Positions 9,651 to 20,189 of a stretch of DNA of 64,000 nucleotides are shown here, piece by piece. Position 1 is the stretch's first letter; the number at the start of each line of letters is the position of its first letter. The notes beneath the pieces are model-generated. The model searched no databases, had not been told where the DNA came from, and saw only the letters and a program-made list of their open reading frames with translations. A program made the translations under genes and the position numbers. This DNA is from Paralithodes platypus (taxonomy: Eukaryota > Arthropoda > Malacostraca > Decapoda > Lithodidae), in the NCBI GenBank assembly GCA_032716605.1, contig CM064501.1:25922631-25986630 (forward strand), written 5' to 3'.

Positions 9651-12600
9651 TCAGTAGTTCTTGAAGGTGTGGTAGTCCCTGAAGCAGTCACCCAGGCAGA
9701 GTGCAACTTTGCACTCGGCGCACATTGAGGTGACTCTTTTGGTTACATGGGGTTTCCTCACACTGGAGCTGCAGACGGTGCACTGCACCTGCCTGTGACG
9801 AGTGCCAATCAGCTCGGTGTTGGTTGTGTAGTGTCTTTCGACACCCAGCTGGATGCGGTCAGGAACGTGATCCCCACGCCATGCCGTACGTCTGTGAGTG
9901 GTGGTGCCATACTTCTCCAGGAGTTGGTAGGAGACGTTGTACACGAACTCCCGGAATTTCAGCTTCTGGTTTGGGGCCATATCCTTCTTCACCAACCACA
10001 AGTTGTAGGCGTTCAGCATCGTTATGTCAACTAGGTGGAGGAAGAGCTTGTGATACCACTTCACAGTCTTCCTCAGACACTCAACACCTGACAGCTGACA
10101 GTCAGACTTGTCCACCAGGCGCATGTTTTTGGTGTAGTCCACTACCATGTCGGGCTTGTAGATTGTCTTCCTGGTTCGGTAGTGGATTTTGCCAGAATCC
10201 ACCTGGGCACCTGTGTGGACGGTGGAAAGCAGGTGGACGTCTCGCTTATCCTTCCACTTCAGGGCTATCAGTTTCCCACACTTCTCGAGCTGCTTATATT
10301 TCTGCCCCTTTCGTCGCCTTCTTCGCACATGCCTCTCGCGGTGTTCCTGGGCCAGGTCGTCTTCTGAAGGTGTGTCACTGGAGGAGGCATCTGTGAGAGG
10401 AATGACATCACCTGTGAACTTTGGCATAAACTTTCTTGTCTTTCTGACAGTCCCACATGACCCCGTTTGGTTGTCATAAAGAAACTGGCAGAGAGCAGGA
10501 GAAGTATACCAGTTGTCAGTGTAGATGATGTGGCCTTTGCCCAGGTAAGGTGCCAACATTTTCCTGACGATGGCACCTGACATGCCCATGGGGTCATTGG
10601 CAGCGGCTTTCGGTACGTCAATGTCAGTTCCTGTATACACGATCATGTCAAGCACTATTCCAGTTTCACAGTCGCACAACACGAAGAGCTTGATTCCGAA
10701 CCTATGCCTCTTCAAGGGGATATACTGCTTGAAAACAAGACGTCCTTTGAAGAGCACGAGCGACTCAATCACCAAATTGAGGAAGGGGTAAAAGTATTTC
10801 CTATACCTCTCCAACAACATGGTGAACACATCCCGAACTTTCCATATCCTGTCAATCCTGTTAGGATTTTCGTTGTCTGCAAAGTGCATAAATCTTAGCA
10901 GCAACAAAAATCTGTCACGAGTCATGAACTTATTGAAAGTTGGGGTGGCGATGAGAGGGTCGTGATTCCAGTAGTGTTGCAACACATGCTTCTTGATCAG
11001 AGGCATGAGGAACAACAAGGCAAAGAACGTCAGAAATTCTGCCACAGTCGTATCCACCCAGCCTCTTATTCTCGCTTTTGGAGAAAGGACGTCCAATCTG
11101 CCAAACACCCACCTGTTGTAGGCGTTTGTTTGGGCAACGATGTACGTCATTACCTCCATGTCGAAAAAAGCGAGGAAGAAGTCACTTTCGTTCGCTTGAT
11201 CATCACAGGGCCAGTCGTCAGTTGTTCCTGACGTCCCAGGATTGAACTGGGGCACGTCAGGTACAAAATTGACCCTGTCAGACCAATCGAACGAAGGCAT
11301 GCCAGGGATCGGAATGTCGTCTGCGTCTGCTTCTGCGTCTGAAATATCGCTTCCATGGTCGCGATACAGCACTTCATCATCATTACCCTCCTCTTCACTT
11401 GACAGACGATGCCCTTCCTCGTTTTCGTCACCGACGTCGGACTCACTCCCACTGTCCACTCCCAAATCCCCCCACCCTTGGTCCCGTGCTAGGGCTTCGT
11501 CGTCGAAACCCGGGCTGCTAATGTCCTGCGAATCACCATCAAACAGCAGGGCGGCATACTTAGATGGTGTAAGAGTTTTCCGGGTCACTTTGGCACGTGC
11601 GGGAGTCTTATGGACAGGGACAGCAGAGGTGGTGGCAGGGGCGCCGGCATGGCGGCGGCGGCAGGGGCGGCGGCGGCAGGGGCAGCAGTGGTGCGTGGCC
11701 TTGATGGCAAGATGATGGTGGTGCCTGTCGCCCTTCTCTCTGTTCCTTGGGCAGGGGCGGCAAGGGCGGCAGGGGCAACAGGGGCAGCAGGGCCGGCAGG
11801 GGCACCAGGGCCAGCAGTCGCTTTCCCAGTCGCTTTCCCCTTCCCCTTCCCTGTTCCTTGGGCAGGGGCGGCAGGGGCGGCAGGGGCGGCAGGGGCAGCA
11901 GGGCAGGCAGGGACACCAGGGCCAGCAGTCGATTTCCCTCTCCCTTCCCCTTCCCCTTCCCTGTTCCTTGGGCAGGGGCGGCAGGGGCGGCAGGGGCGGC
12001 AGGGGCAGCAGGGGCGGCAGGGGCGGCAGGGGCAGCAGGGCCGGCAGGGACACCAGGGCCAGCAGTCGCTTTCCCAGTCGCTTTCCCTCTCCCTTTCCCT
12101 TCCCCTTCCCTGTTCCTTGGGCAGGGGCGGCAGGGGCGGCAGGGGCAGCAGGGGCGGCAGGGGCGGCAGGGGCAGCAGGGGCGGCAGGGGCAGCCGGGCC
12201 AGGGGCGGTTGGTGGTGTTGGTGGTGGTAGGGGCACTGTGGCTGGCGTACGGGTTCTTTTCCCTACGCCCGTGCCTTTCATTTTTCCTGCCCCCGCAGGT
12301 AATGCAGCCCTAGGGCGGCCTCCTGCGTCGCTGGTACCGGTGGCAGGGGTGGCAGTGGTGGCAGTGGTGGTGGTAGTGGTTGTTGCAGTGGCCTGGGTCG
12401 TGGTGGCAGTGTCCCGAAAGACCAATGACCTCTGTGCCATTGCCCTGCTTGCACATGTTTTACGTGCTTTTGGTGCTGGTGATTTGTCCTCTGAGCTGTA
12501 GGGCGTGTCGTACTGGTAGCTAGGGTCTTTGGCAGCCACCCTCTGCCTTCCATGGCGGCTAACACCACCAGAAGGAGGGCTGGTTGTGTCATCAGGGAGC

Positions 12601-12680
12601 GAGCGTGAGGGACGTGTAGGCTCCATGACTAGTGCGTGGTTACTGGCGCGGTGGTGCTTGCACGAGTGCGGGGCGAGCAT
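9651..12680 (-). CDS. piggyBac-family transposase, first catalytic Asp altered
   Basis: The 1009-codon uninterrupted frame ends at a stop just left of 9654. A second Met at about 12624 (MEPTRPSRS) is an equally good start. Residues 1-350 are low-complexity and include the GC repeat described separately. From about residue 480 the protein matches the piggyBac DDE fold. Motifs are SDFFLAFFDMEVM, FNKFMTRDRFLLLLRFMHFAD, FKGRLVFKQYIPLKRHRFGIK, YTDNWYTSP (Asp near residue 722) and VDKSD (Asp near 857). The Cys-rich C-terminus (CTVC...CAEC...DCFRDYH) is preserved. The family's first catalytic Asp lies in a SIDES-type motif. Here the reading is LVIESL, with Ile at about residue 638, so catalysis is probably lost. 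The family would normally cut and paste at TTAA in the nucleus. Codon use looks normal in the core. Confidence 0.9.
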   Translation of the reverse strand: MLAPHSCKHHRASNHALVMEPTRPSRSLPDDTTSPPSGGVSRHGRQRVAAKDPSYQYDTPYSSEDKSPAPKARKTCASRAMAQRSLVFRDTATTTQATATTTTTTTATTATPATGTSDAGGRPRAALPAGAGKMKGTGVGKRTRTPATVPLPPPTPPTAPGPAAPAAPAAPAAPAAPAAPAAPAAPAQGTGKGKGKGEGKRLGKRLLALVSLPALLPLPPLPPLLPLPPLPPLPPLPKEQGRGRGREREIDCWPWCPCLPCCPCRPCRPCRPCPRNREGEGESDWESDCWPWCPCRPCCPCCPCRPCRPCPRNREKGDRHHHHLAIKATHHCCPCRRRPCRRRHAGAPATTSAVPVHKTPARAKVTRKTLTPSKYAALLFDGDSQDISSPGFDDEALARDQGWGDLGVDSGSESDVGDENEEGHRLSSEEEGNDDEVLYRDHGSDISDAEADADDIPIPGMPSFDWSDRVNFVPDVPQFNPGTSGTTDDWPCDDQANESDFFLAFFDMEVMTYIVAQTNAYNRWVFGRLDVLSPKARIRGWVDTTVAEFLTFFALLFLMPLIKKHVLQHYWNHDPLIATPTFNKFMTRDRFLLLLRFMHFADNENPNRIDRIWKVRDVFTMLLERYRKYFYPFLNLVIESLVLFKGRLVFKQYIPLKRHRFGIKLFVLCDCETGIVLDMIVYTGTDIDVPKAAANDPMGMSGAIVRKMLAPYLGKGHIIYTDNWYTSPALCQFLYDNQTGSCGTVRKTRKFMPKFTGDVIPLTDASSSDTPSEDDLAQEHRERHVRRRRRKGQKYKQLEKCGKLIALKWKDKRDVHLLSTVHTGAQVDSGKIHYRTRKTIYKPDMVVDYTKNMRLVDKSDCQLSGVECLRKTVKWYHKLFLHLVDITMLNAYNLWLVKKDMAPNQKLKFREFVYNVSYQLLEKYGTTTHRRTAWRGDHVPDRIQLGVERHYTTNTELIGTRHRQVQCTVCSSSVRKPHVTKRVTSMCAECKVALCLGDCFRDYHTFKNY
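11620..12215. repeat. GC-rich 9/15-bp minisatellite inside the transposase reading frame
   Basis: GGCGGCAGGGGCAGCAGG-type units run through most of this stretch, in three blocks separated by similar CTTTCCC/CCCTTCCC spacers. On the minus strand all three frames are open. They give Ala-Ala-Pro, Leu-Pro-Pro and Arg-Pro-Cys/Cys-Pro repeats in turn, so length changes that shift the frame are tolerated. Confidence 0.85.
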
Positions 12681-12783
12681 TTGGCGGGGTGGTATCGAGA
12701 GTTGACATGTAGTACTATACCCACACCAATTTTCAGCCGCCTGGCTATAAACGCGCGGTTTTGGTACGTGTTCAAAGTCTCTG

Positions 12784-12838
12784 CTCTTAAGAGTCTCCCC
12801 GCAGTGCGCCGGGGGAACTCTTAAGAGTCTCCCCGCAG
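12784..12838. repeat. Subterminal direct repeat of the piggyBac right end
   Basis: CTCTTAAGAGTCTCCCCGCA occurs twice (12784 and 12818, period 34). It contains the palindrome CTCTTAAGAG. Subterminal repeats near the ends are typical transposase-binding sites, so that role is inferred. Confidence 0.75.
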
Positions 12839-12846
12839 CTCCCGGG

Positions 12847-15800
12847 TTAATTTTAGGTCACTTCACTTGATCCTAAACTTAAGAAAGTGGAGGATCTGAT
12901 GGGAAGGGATGGAGAGGTGCTTAGTCGGCCGTTGTCAAAGATACCCAGAGAGAGACTACCTGGCCGGGCTGCTCCACCCAGAGAGGCGACTACCTGGCCA
13001 GGCTGCTCCACCTACAGTAGAGAGAGACTAACTGGCCGGGCTCCTGCGGCGACTCACCCACAAAAATTTAGGAGAGACAAAATTTTAGGAGAGACAATTT
13101 TTAGGAGAGACTACCTGGCCAGGCTGCTCCCACCCAGAGAGATTTTTGTGGGATTATTTTTGGTGAGGCGTCTGACTGGGGGTGCGACACATTATACGAA
13201 GCATGACGGACAGTAGACGACGCATGATTAAACAAAGCATCACCTAGCTTTACGACGCATTATACGAAACGTGACAGAGAGAGGGAGAGTGTGTTCCTCG
13301 TCGGAGCACAGCCACCACCGCCGTATGCTGTGTGCTTGCTGCACCCTGTAGCCTCTGTTGGTGCACCTGTGCCAACACAGGCACACACGAGACCGTATTT
13401 GGCTCCTCGATTGGGTTATGAAACGATCTTTCACCCACAAAAATTTAGGAGAGAAGAAATTGTAAAAACTAGGATGGACAAATAAAAGAAAAACATGAAA
13501 AATTCCATTTTATTATCCGATTTACATTATACGAAGCATGACCTAGCTATACGACGAATTATAAGTACGAAGCACCACAGTACCAGTTACTCCCATTAAT
13601 TTTAGGTCACTTCACTTGATCCTAAACTTAAAAAAGTGGAGGATCTGATGGGAGGGGATTGAGAGGTGCTTATTCGACTGTTGTCAAAGATACCCAGAGA
13701 GAGACTACCTGGCCGGGTTGCTCCACTCAGAGAGGCGACTACCTGGCCGGGCTGCTCCACCTAGAGAGAGACTACCTGGCCGGGCTCCTGCGGCGTCGCC
13801 ACTGTGCGGGTCCCTATCGTGATTTTCCCACACAAATCTTTAGGCGATCTTCTGCTGTCCAACGTGAGTTGGTGGAATTGGGATCGATCGGAAATACGTC
13901 GATCCGAGAGCTACGACCACCCTAGTCAGACGACTCACCAAAAATAAATTCTGCTATACGACTTGAGTTGGCGGTGAACCTTTTTTCTTCGGTAGGGTCT
14001 AAATTTGTGTGTGTGAAAAATTTAAAGAAATCGAATTGTCAATTATTTTGCCACGATATCTTTCACCGAGAGAAGAAATTGTAAAAACTAGGAAGGACAA
14101 ATAAAAGAAAAACATGAAAAATTCCATTTTATTTTCCGATATACATTATACGAAGCATGACCTAGCTATAAGACGAATTATAAGTACGAAGCACCATAGT
14201 ACCAGTTACTCCCATTAATTTTAGGTCACTTCACTTGATCCTAAAGTTAAGAAAGTGGAGGATCTGATGGGAAGGGATGGAGAGGTGCTTAGTCGGCCGT
14301 TGTCAAAGATACCTAGAGAGAGACTACCTGGCCGGGCTGCTCCACCCAGAGAGGCGACTACCTGGCCGGGCTGCTCCACCTACAGTAGAGAGAGACTAAC
14401 TGGCCGGGCTCCTGCAGCGACTCACCCACAAAAATTTAGGAGAGACAAAATTTTAGGAGAGACAATTTTTAGGAGAGACTACCTGGCCGGGCTGCTCCCA
14501 CCCAGAGAGATTTTTGTGGGATTATTTTTGGTGAGGCGTCTGACTGGAGGTGCGACACATTATACGAAGCATGATCTAGGACAGTAGATGACGCATTAAA
14601 CGAAGCATGACCTAGCGACTACCTGGCCGGGCTGCTCCACTTAGAGAGAGAATACCTGGTTGGGCTGCTGCGGCGTCGCCGCTGTGCGGGTCTCTGTCGT
14701 GATTTTCACACACAAATCTTTAGGCGATCTTCTGCTGTTGTACGTGAGTTGGTGGAATTGGGATCGATCGGAAATACTTCGATCCGAGAGCTACGACCAC
14801 CCCAGTCAGACGACTCACCAAAAATAAATTCTGCTATACGACTTGAGTTGGCGGTGAACCTTGTTTCTTCGGGAGGGTCTAAATTTGTGTGTGAAAAATT
14901 TAAAGAAATCGAATTGTCAATTATTTTGCCACGACATCTTTCACCGAGAGAAGAAATTGTAAAAACTAGGATGGAAAAATAAAATAAAAACATTAAAAAT
15001 TCAATTTTATTTTCCGATTTACATTATACGAAGCATGATCTAGCTATGCGACGAATTATAAGTACGAAGCACCACAGTACCAGTTACTCCCATTAATTTT
15101 AGATCACTTCACTTGATCCTAAAGTTAAGAAAGTGGAGGATCTGATGAGAAGGGATGGAGAGGTGCTTAGTCGGCCGTTGTCAAAGATACCCAGAGAGAG
15201 ACTACCTGGCCGGGCTGCTCCGCCCAAAGAGGCGACTACCTTGCCGGGCTGCTCCACCTACAGTAGAGAGAGACTAACTGGCCGGGCTTCTGCGGCGACT
15301 CACCCACAAAAATTTAGGAGAGACAATTTTGAGGAGAGACTACCTGGCCGGGCTGCTCCCACCCAGAGAGATTTTTGTGGGATTATTTTTGGTGAGGCGT
15401 CTGACTGGGGGTGCGACACATTTTACGAAGCATGACCTAGGACAGTAGACGACGCATGATTAAACAAAGCATGACCTAGCTATACGACGCGTTATACGAA
15501 ACGTGACAGAGAGAGGGAGAGTGTGTACCTCGTCGGAGCACAACCACCGCCGCCGTATGCTGTGTGCTTGCTGCACCGTGTTGCCTGTGTTGGTGCACCT
15601 GTGCCAATACAGGCACACACGAGACCGTATTCGGCTCCTCGATTGGGTTATGAAACGATCTTTCGCCCACAAAAATTTAGGAGAGAAGAAATTGTAAAAA
15701 CTAGGAAGGACAAATAAAAGATTTACATTATACGAAGCATGACCTAGCTATACGACGAATTATAAGTACGAAGAACCACAGTACCAGTTACTCCCATTAA

Positions 15801-16245
15801 TTTTAGGTCACTTCACTTGATCCTAAAGTTAAGAAAGTGGAGGATCTGATGGGAGGGGATTGAGAGGTGCTTAGTCCGTTGTTGTCAAAGATACCCAGAG
15901 AGGCGACTACCTGGCCGGGCTGCTCCGGCGTTGCCGCTGTGCGGGTCCCTGTCGTGATTTTCACACACAAATCTTTAGGCAATCTTCTGCTGTCCAACGT
16001 GAGTTGGTGGAATTGGGATCGATCGGAAATACTTCGATCCGAGAGCTACGACCACCCCAGTCAGACGACTCACCAAAAATAAATTCTGCTATACGACTTG
16101 AGTTGACGGTGAACCTTTTTTCTTCGGGAGGGTCTAAATTTGTGTGCGTGAAATATTTAAAGAAATCGAGTTGTCAATTATTTTGCCACGACATCTTTCA
16201 CCCACAAAAAATTAGGAGAGAAACATTTTAGGAGAAACAAGCACG
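12847..16245. repeat. Complex satellite-like array, right part
   Basis: The array resumes at TTAATTTTAGG and continues with unit starts at about 12847, 13596, 14216, 15094 and 15808 (lengths about 749, 620, 878 and 714). The same blocks occur as in the left part. The last unit is truncated and passes into a GC-rich hairpin region. Confidence 0.85.
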
Positions 16246-16310
16246 GGCTTCGCCCTCCGGCGCGGGCTTGGCTTCCGGCGATGGGCGCCTTCGGCGCTGC
16301 TCATAATGTA
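16246..16310. repeat. GC-rich short-hairpin segment
   Basis: CGGGCTTCGCCCTCCGG, CCGGCGATGGGCG and GGCGCCTTCGGCGCTGC form small adjacent stems with TTCG-type loops. It marks the boundary between the satellite-like array and the coding fragment. It may be an end of a further repeat. Confidence 0.4.
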
Positions 16311-16361
16311 AAGAGAAGGAAATAAAAGGGTGATATCATCATTATTGTTTTATTCATTAAC

Positions 16362-16757
16362 TTAATCTGACAGTTTTGCTTTTTTCCTTGGGGAAGCTCC
16401 CAGCATTATTGCAATTTCTTGCAGCATGTTTTCGTCTCTCTTCTCTTGCTCCCTTCGATTGGCTTCGTCTCTCTTCTCTTGGTCACTTCAATAGGCTTCA
16501 CAACTCTCTTCGAATTTGATTCGTAACTTCTCACACTCCTCTAGGTGCACGTCCAGTTTTTCCATCGCCATATCAATGTCTTCAACCGATATCTTGAGTA
16601 CTGCCGTCATCTCTTCGAGAGCGAATAGAGCCTCAACTTCAGAGTCACACTGTCCCAAATCTGTATACTTCCGCTGGAGCTCACGGTCGGCCTCAGTGTC
16701 TTCTTCTCGAATGATATTGGTGTCTACTAACCTCTTATACTCTTCCGCTAAATATAG
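16362..16757 (-). pseudogene. Coiled-coil protein C-terminal fragment with one in-frame stop
   Basis: On the minus strand a frame reads EEYKRLVDTNIIREEDTEAD, then long Glu/Lys/Leu-rich helical sequence, LDVHLEECEKLRIKFEESCE and a tail ending ASPRKKAKLSD before TAA at 16362-16364. It is broken once by TGA at 16488-16490, flanked by REQEKRDE-type repeats. An AATAAA polyadenylation signal lies 8 bases past the stop (16349-16354), and ATATTTAG at about 16756-16763 could be a 3' splice site. This looks like the terminal exon of a small nuclear coiled-coil protein, host or transposon-encoded. I do not recognise the family. The stop makes it a pseudogene unless it is read through. Confidence 0.5.
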
Positions 16758-18555
16758 CTATACATATTTTCCATAAATTATCTAGAAATCCGTTGCTAAG
16801 GGATTCAATTTAACAGAATATATACAGTATACCTTAGTTAATGCTAGCAGTCTTGGTATTTTTGTATCATTTAAGAGGTGTTCAAGTAGCCCTAACCACG
16901 ACTGTACTTATATAAATATTCATTAACATTATCGCATCATAACATATCGACTACAATAAAAGTAATATATAGCAAAATATAGAAATAACCTTCATACATA
17001 AGAATACAAGAAAATGGGAGTCTAAAGAAAGCTAATTGGCTAACACAAGGCAGTTCCCCCTCACACCCAACCCTAATTATAAGGCCTAAGTAGCCTATAG
17101 AGTCAGACCTAGGCCCAACTCACTAACACATATCGTATATATAGCCTACTAATTATCCTTTGGCTCTAGCCTCTACCTTATGCACCTAAACCATTAACTA
17201 TTTCATAACATTTGATGCTTAATATATTTGTACTATCTGAAAATGTTAATGTGTTAATTAATGACATCTACAATAAATAATGTAGTCCTCTATACACAGT
17301 AACACGAGTTAAGAAAATACTATAGTCTGTGTATTAATGTACATTTTCTTATATACATATGCACCTATTACATTTTCTATGTTAAGAAGGGTAGAATAAA
17401 TTAAAAGTGCGCAGACAATTCGCACGCATCACCAATCATTTTGATAGTTTCTCGGTTATATATCGCCTCATTCTGATATACACGCTTAGACAATATTATG
17501 ATACATTTATGGCTCGCTTTCCAAAGCGATTTGTTAGGAAATACGAAATGGTGGATATTTTACGATGATGTATTTGGAAATCATGGCGGTATCTGAAAAC
17601 TATACCTATGGCGGGTGGATTTCGAAGCTAAAAGGATTATATAACCTATTTTCAGCACCACCAGTATAATTAATCAAGTATATAATGCATTTCGTAATAG
17701 ATAAAGGTATCAAACGTTTTCAATAGGGGCTGCAATTAATGGAATAGGTATTAGGAAGACTTGGCACCTCAAATCTGACCAGTGTTACCAGATCAGATGG
17801 AGGTCTATTGTAGGAATGTGTTACCAGACGCATCGACCTTTAATAATTAATTTCTCTATTAATATGGAATGTTGAGAGTTCTGCTCTTTGTTAATCGATA
17901 GAGCTTTTGGACGGAATTCTGTAGAGCTCTTCTAAACTCGAGTAGCTATTATGGTGGATGAGAAAATAGACTGTATTTTGGTGCTGCCGTTTCTAAGCTC
18001 CGATCCCCTCCGAGTCGTTTTATAGAAGTTTTGGGAATTAATTGTTCTCGTAAAATAATGAAGCTCAACATGCCACTAACATACCAAAATATAGCGATTT
18101 TGGTGCCACGTATGTTATATTTGGCTTTACCACTTCCATTTTTTTCAGTTATTATAAAATGGATGCAATATTTGGAATAAGCATAACATTTTACTCCTAT
18201 TGCATATTTTTGGTAATGCTAGCCCTATTTCTGCCAGTTTTGCCCTTAAAATAACTTAAGTAAATCATATAATTTATCATAAAAACCAGTTGTTGTCTGT
18301 TGACGGACAGGCTCCTGGAAAATATCCTTTTTTCGGGACAGACTAGTTTTGCCAAATCGGGGCCGGTCAGAAAAATGTTCACGTTAGGGAACCTTAATGA
18401 CACATCTTAGGGAACGAATGACCAATATTCAGTTTTTGTACAGGATAGTTTTTAGCCTGTCCGAAAATGGTGCCTATCATAGGTGAACGTTCAGGCCAAT
18501 AGCAAAAAAAAAAGTTTCATAACAAGTGAGCGTAGCAATTTTTGAAATTTGGCAG
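16758..18555. other. AT-rich non-coding stretch with a CR1 tail
   Basis: No gene is seen. Positions 16992-17115 resemble the CR1 3' end found at 27971 (AAGAAAATGGGAGTCT, AAAGCTAATTGGC, CAACCCTAATTATAAGGC) and are a diverged, 5'-truncated copy. The rest is AT-rich DNA without visible structure. Confidence 0.55.
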
Positions 18556-19512
18556 GTCTTCTTTGGGACAGGTTGAATGAGAGCAAACTTCCAGCAAGAA
18601 GAGAAGACGTTAGAGGAGAGACAGAGACGAAATAGTTTGCCTAGGCAGCGAGTCAGCACGGAAGCAGAGTTTTTTAGTACACCAGGAGAATACCGTCCGG
18701 ACCGTACGCCTTCTTAACCCTCTCACGACCATATGACGCAGAGTTTGCCAGATTAGCAATAAGAAATAGAGTTCTCTCACTCTTATAATTACCTCTCCAA
18801 AATTAGTGTTCTGCCCACAGCTAACTCAAAGACAACTGCAGAGGTTAAAGTAACTAAACTAAAGGTTTCTAAATACCCCTGATGGTAAAAAAGGCTTTAA
18901 AGTATCCCTAATAGGCTCAAAATTGCATCAAGAACGTGAGAGGGTTAATATTAAGCCCAGAGAGGGTAGAAAGTACATCTTTAGAAGAGTTAGGATATTA
19001 GGCATAAGTGGAAGAGAGGGGGAGGGGGGAGAGCCTGGAATAGCACCGGAATCATCCAAGGTGGAGTTTCTAGCAAAAGTTTGAGCGAAGAGTTCAGCTT
19101 TGTCAGAGGAAGAAGTGATGGTTGTGCCATCAGAGTGGAAAAGGGAGGGAAAGACTTAGAATGAAAAATTGTTGGAGAGGGTTTTAGCTTGATGCCAGAA
19201 TGCTTGGGAAGAGCTAGAGTTGGATAGTTCAGTGCATTTATTATTGATGAAAGAGTGCTTGGCAAGTCAAAGAACAGATTTGGCTTGATTCCGGGCAGAA
19301 ACATAGGAAGAATGAGATTCTTGAGCTTTAAGGTGTCGGTACCGTTTGAATGTTTCCTCCTTGTTGCGGACAGCAGTAGAACAAGCGTGAGTAAACCAAG
19401 ATTTGCTTGCATTACACTGAGAGAAAGAAAATGGAATGCACACTTCCATGCCCGAGAGGATTACCTCTGTAATGCGTTCAGCACTCGCCAAGGGTCCTCC
19501 TGCTATCACTTA
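18556..19512 (-). pseudogene. Jockey-like LINE fragment, split by a TTAA element
   Basis: The minus strand from 19512 encodes a region typical of the linker between endonuclease and reverse transcriptase: SKSWFTHACSTAVRNKEETF, KRYRHLKAQESHSSYVSARN. After several frameshifts it reaches the start of the RT fingers (VLTRCLGKLFRLCLSS, WKFALIQPVPKK) at 18560-18680. Continuity is broken by a 227-bp element inserted at TTAA. The palm and thumb of RT are absent. It may belong to the same family as the LINE at 62-64 kb, but the two cover different parts of the protein, so I cannot confirm this. Confidence 0.7.
18718..18944. mobile_element. TTAA-flanked MITE, family C
   Basis: 227 bases are bounded by TTAA at 18714-18717 and 18945-18948. 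The ends are CCCTCTCACG and its reverse complement. A second copy of identical length lies at 59352-59578. It interrupts the LINE fragment, which dates it after that LINE. No ORF: a non-autonomous element, piggyBac-type by target and terminal CCC. Confidence 0.85.
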
Positions 19513-20185
19513 ATGTACTTAATTTACATTAATTGATAACAATTATGCTAACTAATTCTATTCCCATAACAGGTTCAGGTTCATGCTCACGCCCATCCCT
19601 CTCCACCCCAAGCGTGTCGAGTATGGTGATGGCATGCAGTTGCTTTCATAACCTTATGCGTGTACGGTACAGTTGTCCAAATAAGTGATGGCGCGGCACC
19701 AAGTATATTTCGATCAATAATTTGTATCAGCACTATCTAAGCATTAATTCATTGTTCCGAGTGAGATATACAAACATATTCCTATCTTTACACACCCTAT
19801 TCAACATCTGACAGACATTAATACAGCACACAACGAGCAAAACGTAATGACAGCGAAGACACGACTTATTTGGCCAACCGTACCCCTCCCACCACACATC
19901 ACAACCCAGACACCCACCTCGTTACCCTGGGAAACTAGAGAGATGGTGAGGTAATGGCCAGCCTTGAACCCCTACACGGCAACGGCAACGTGGGAACGAC
20001 GACGTATACAGATTAATTACACACATAACAAAGCCACTCCAACAGCTTCCTCTCTCTCCAACACCCCTTCTCCCCTCTCTACACTGTTCAGAAAATAGGA
20101 ATAGTAGAAAGTAGCTACGAGATGCCGTTGTAAAGGCTTATCCCTCAATGCCTCCACCTGACCACCGAGGCCGAGCGACAACGTC
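19513..20185. other. Non-coding; contains a dispersed repeat (element F)
   Basis: About 20016-20175 (CAAAGCCACTCCAACAGCTTCC, then TAAAGGCTTATCCCTCAATGCC) recurs in reverse orientation at about 24590-24800. Nothing else is recognised. Confidence 0.5.
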
Positions 20186-20189
20186 TTAA

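Larger units (their letters stand above)
7069..12846 (-). mobile_element. piggyBac-type DNA transposon inserted in the satellite array
   Basis: Neighbouring units read TACTCCCATTAATTTTAGG without interruption. Here the unit stops at TACTCCCA (7061-7068) and resumes with TTAATTTTAGG at 12847, so 5778 bases are extra. The right end has TTAA followed, on the minus strand, by CCCGGGAGCTGCGGGG and two subterminal repeats. On the left the TTAA is missing and the sequence starts ACCTCTCCGCGGCGCAC, which matches only the inner part of the right end in inverted orientation. The element carries a piggyBac-family transposase on the minus strand and about 2.5 kb of non-coding DNA on the left side. Confidence 0.8.

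Noticed and set aside
9747..12501. Plus-strand ORFs opposite the transposase gene
   Set aside because: They are antisense shadows, some favoured by the GC-rich repeat. None has a recognisable motif.
12887..15717. Recurring short ORFs starting MEDLMGRDGEV or MFLVGAQPPPPYAV
   Set aside because: They recur in each satellite unit with frameshifts between copies and have no domain. They follow the DNA repeat and not a conserved protein.
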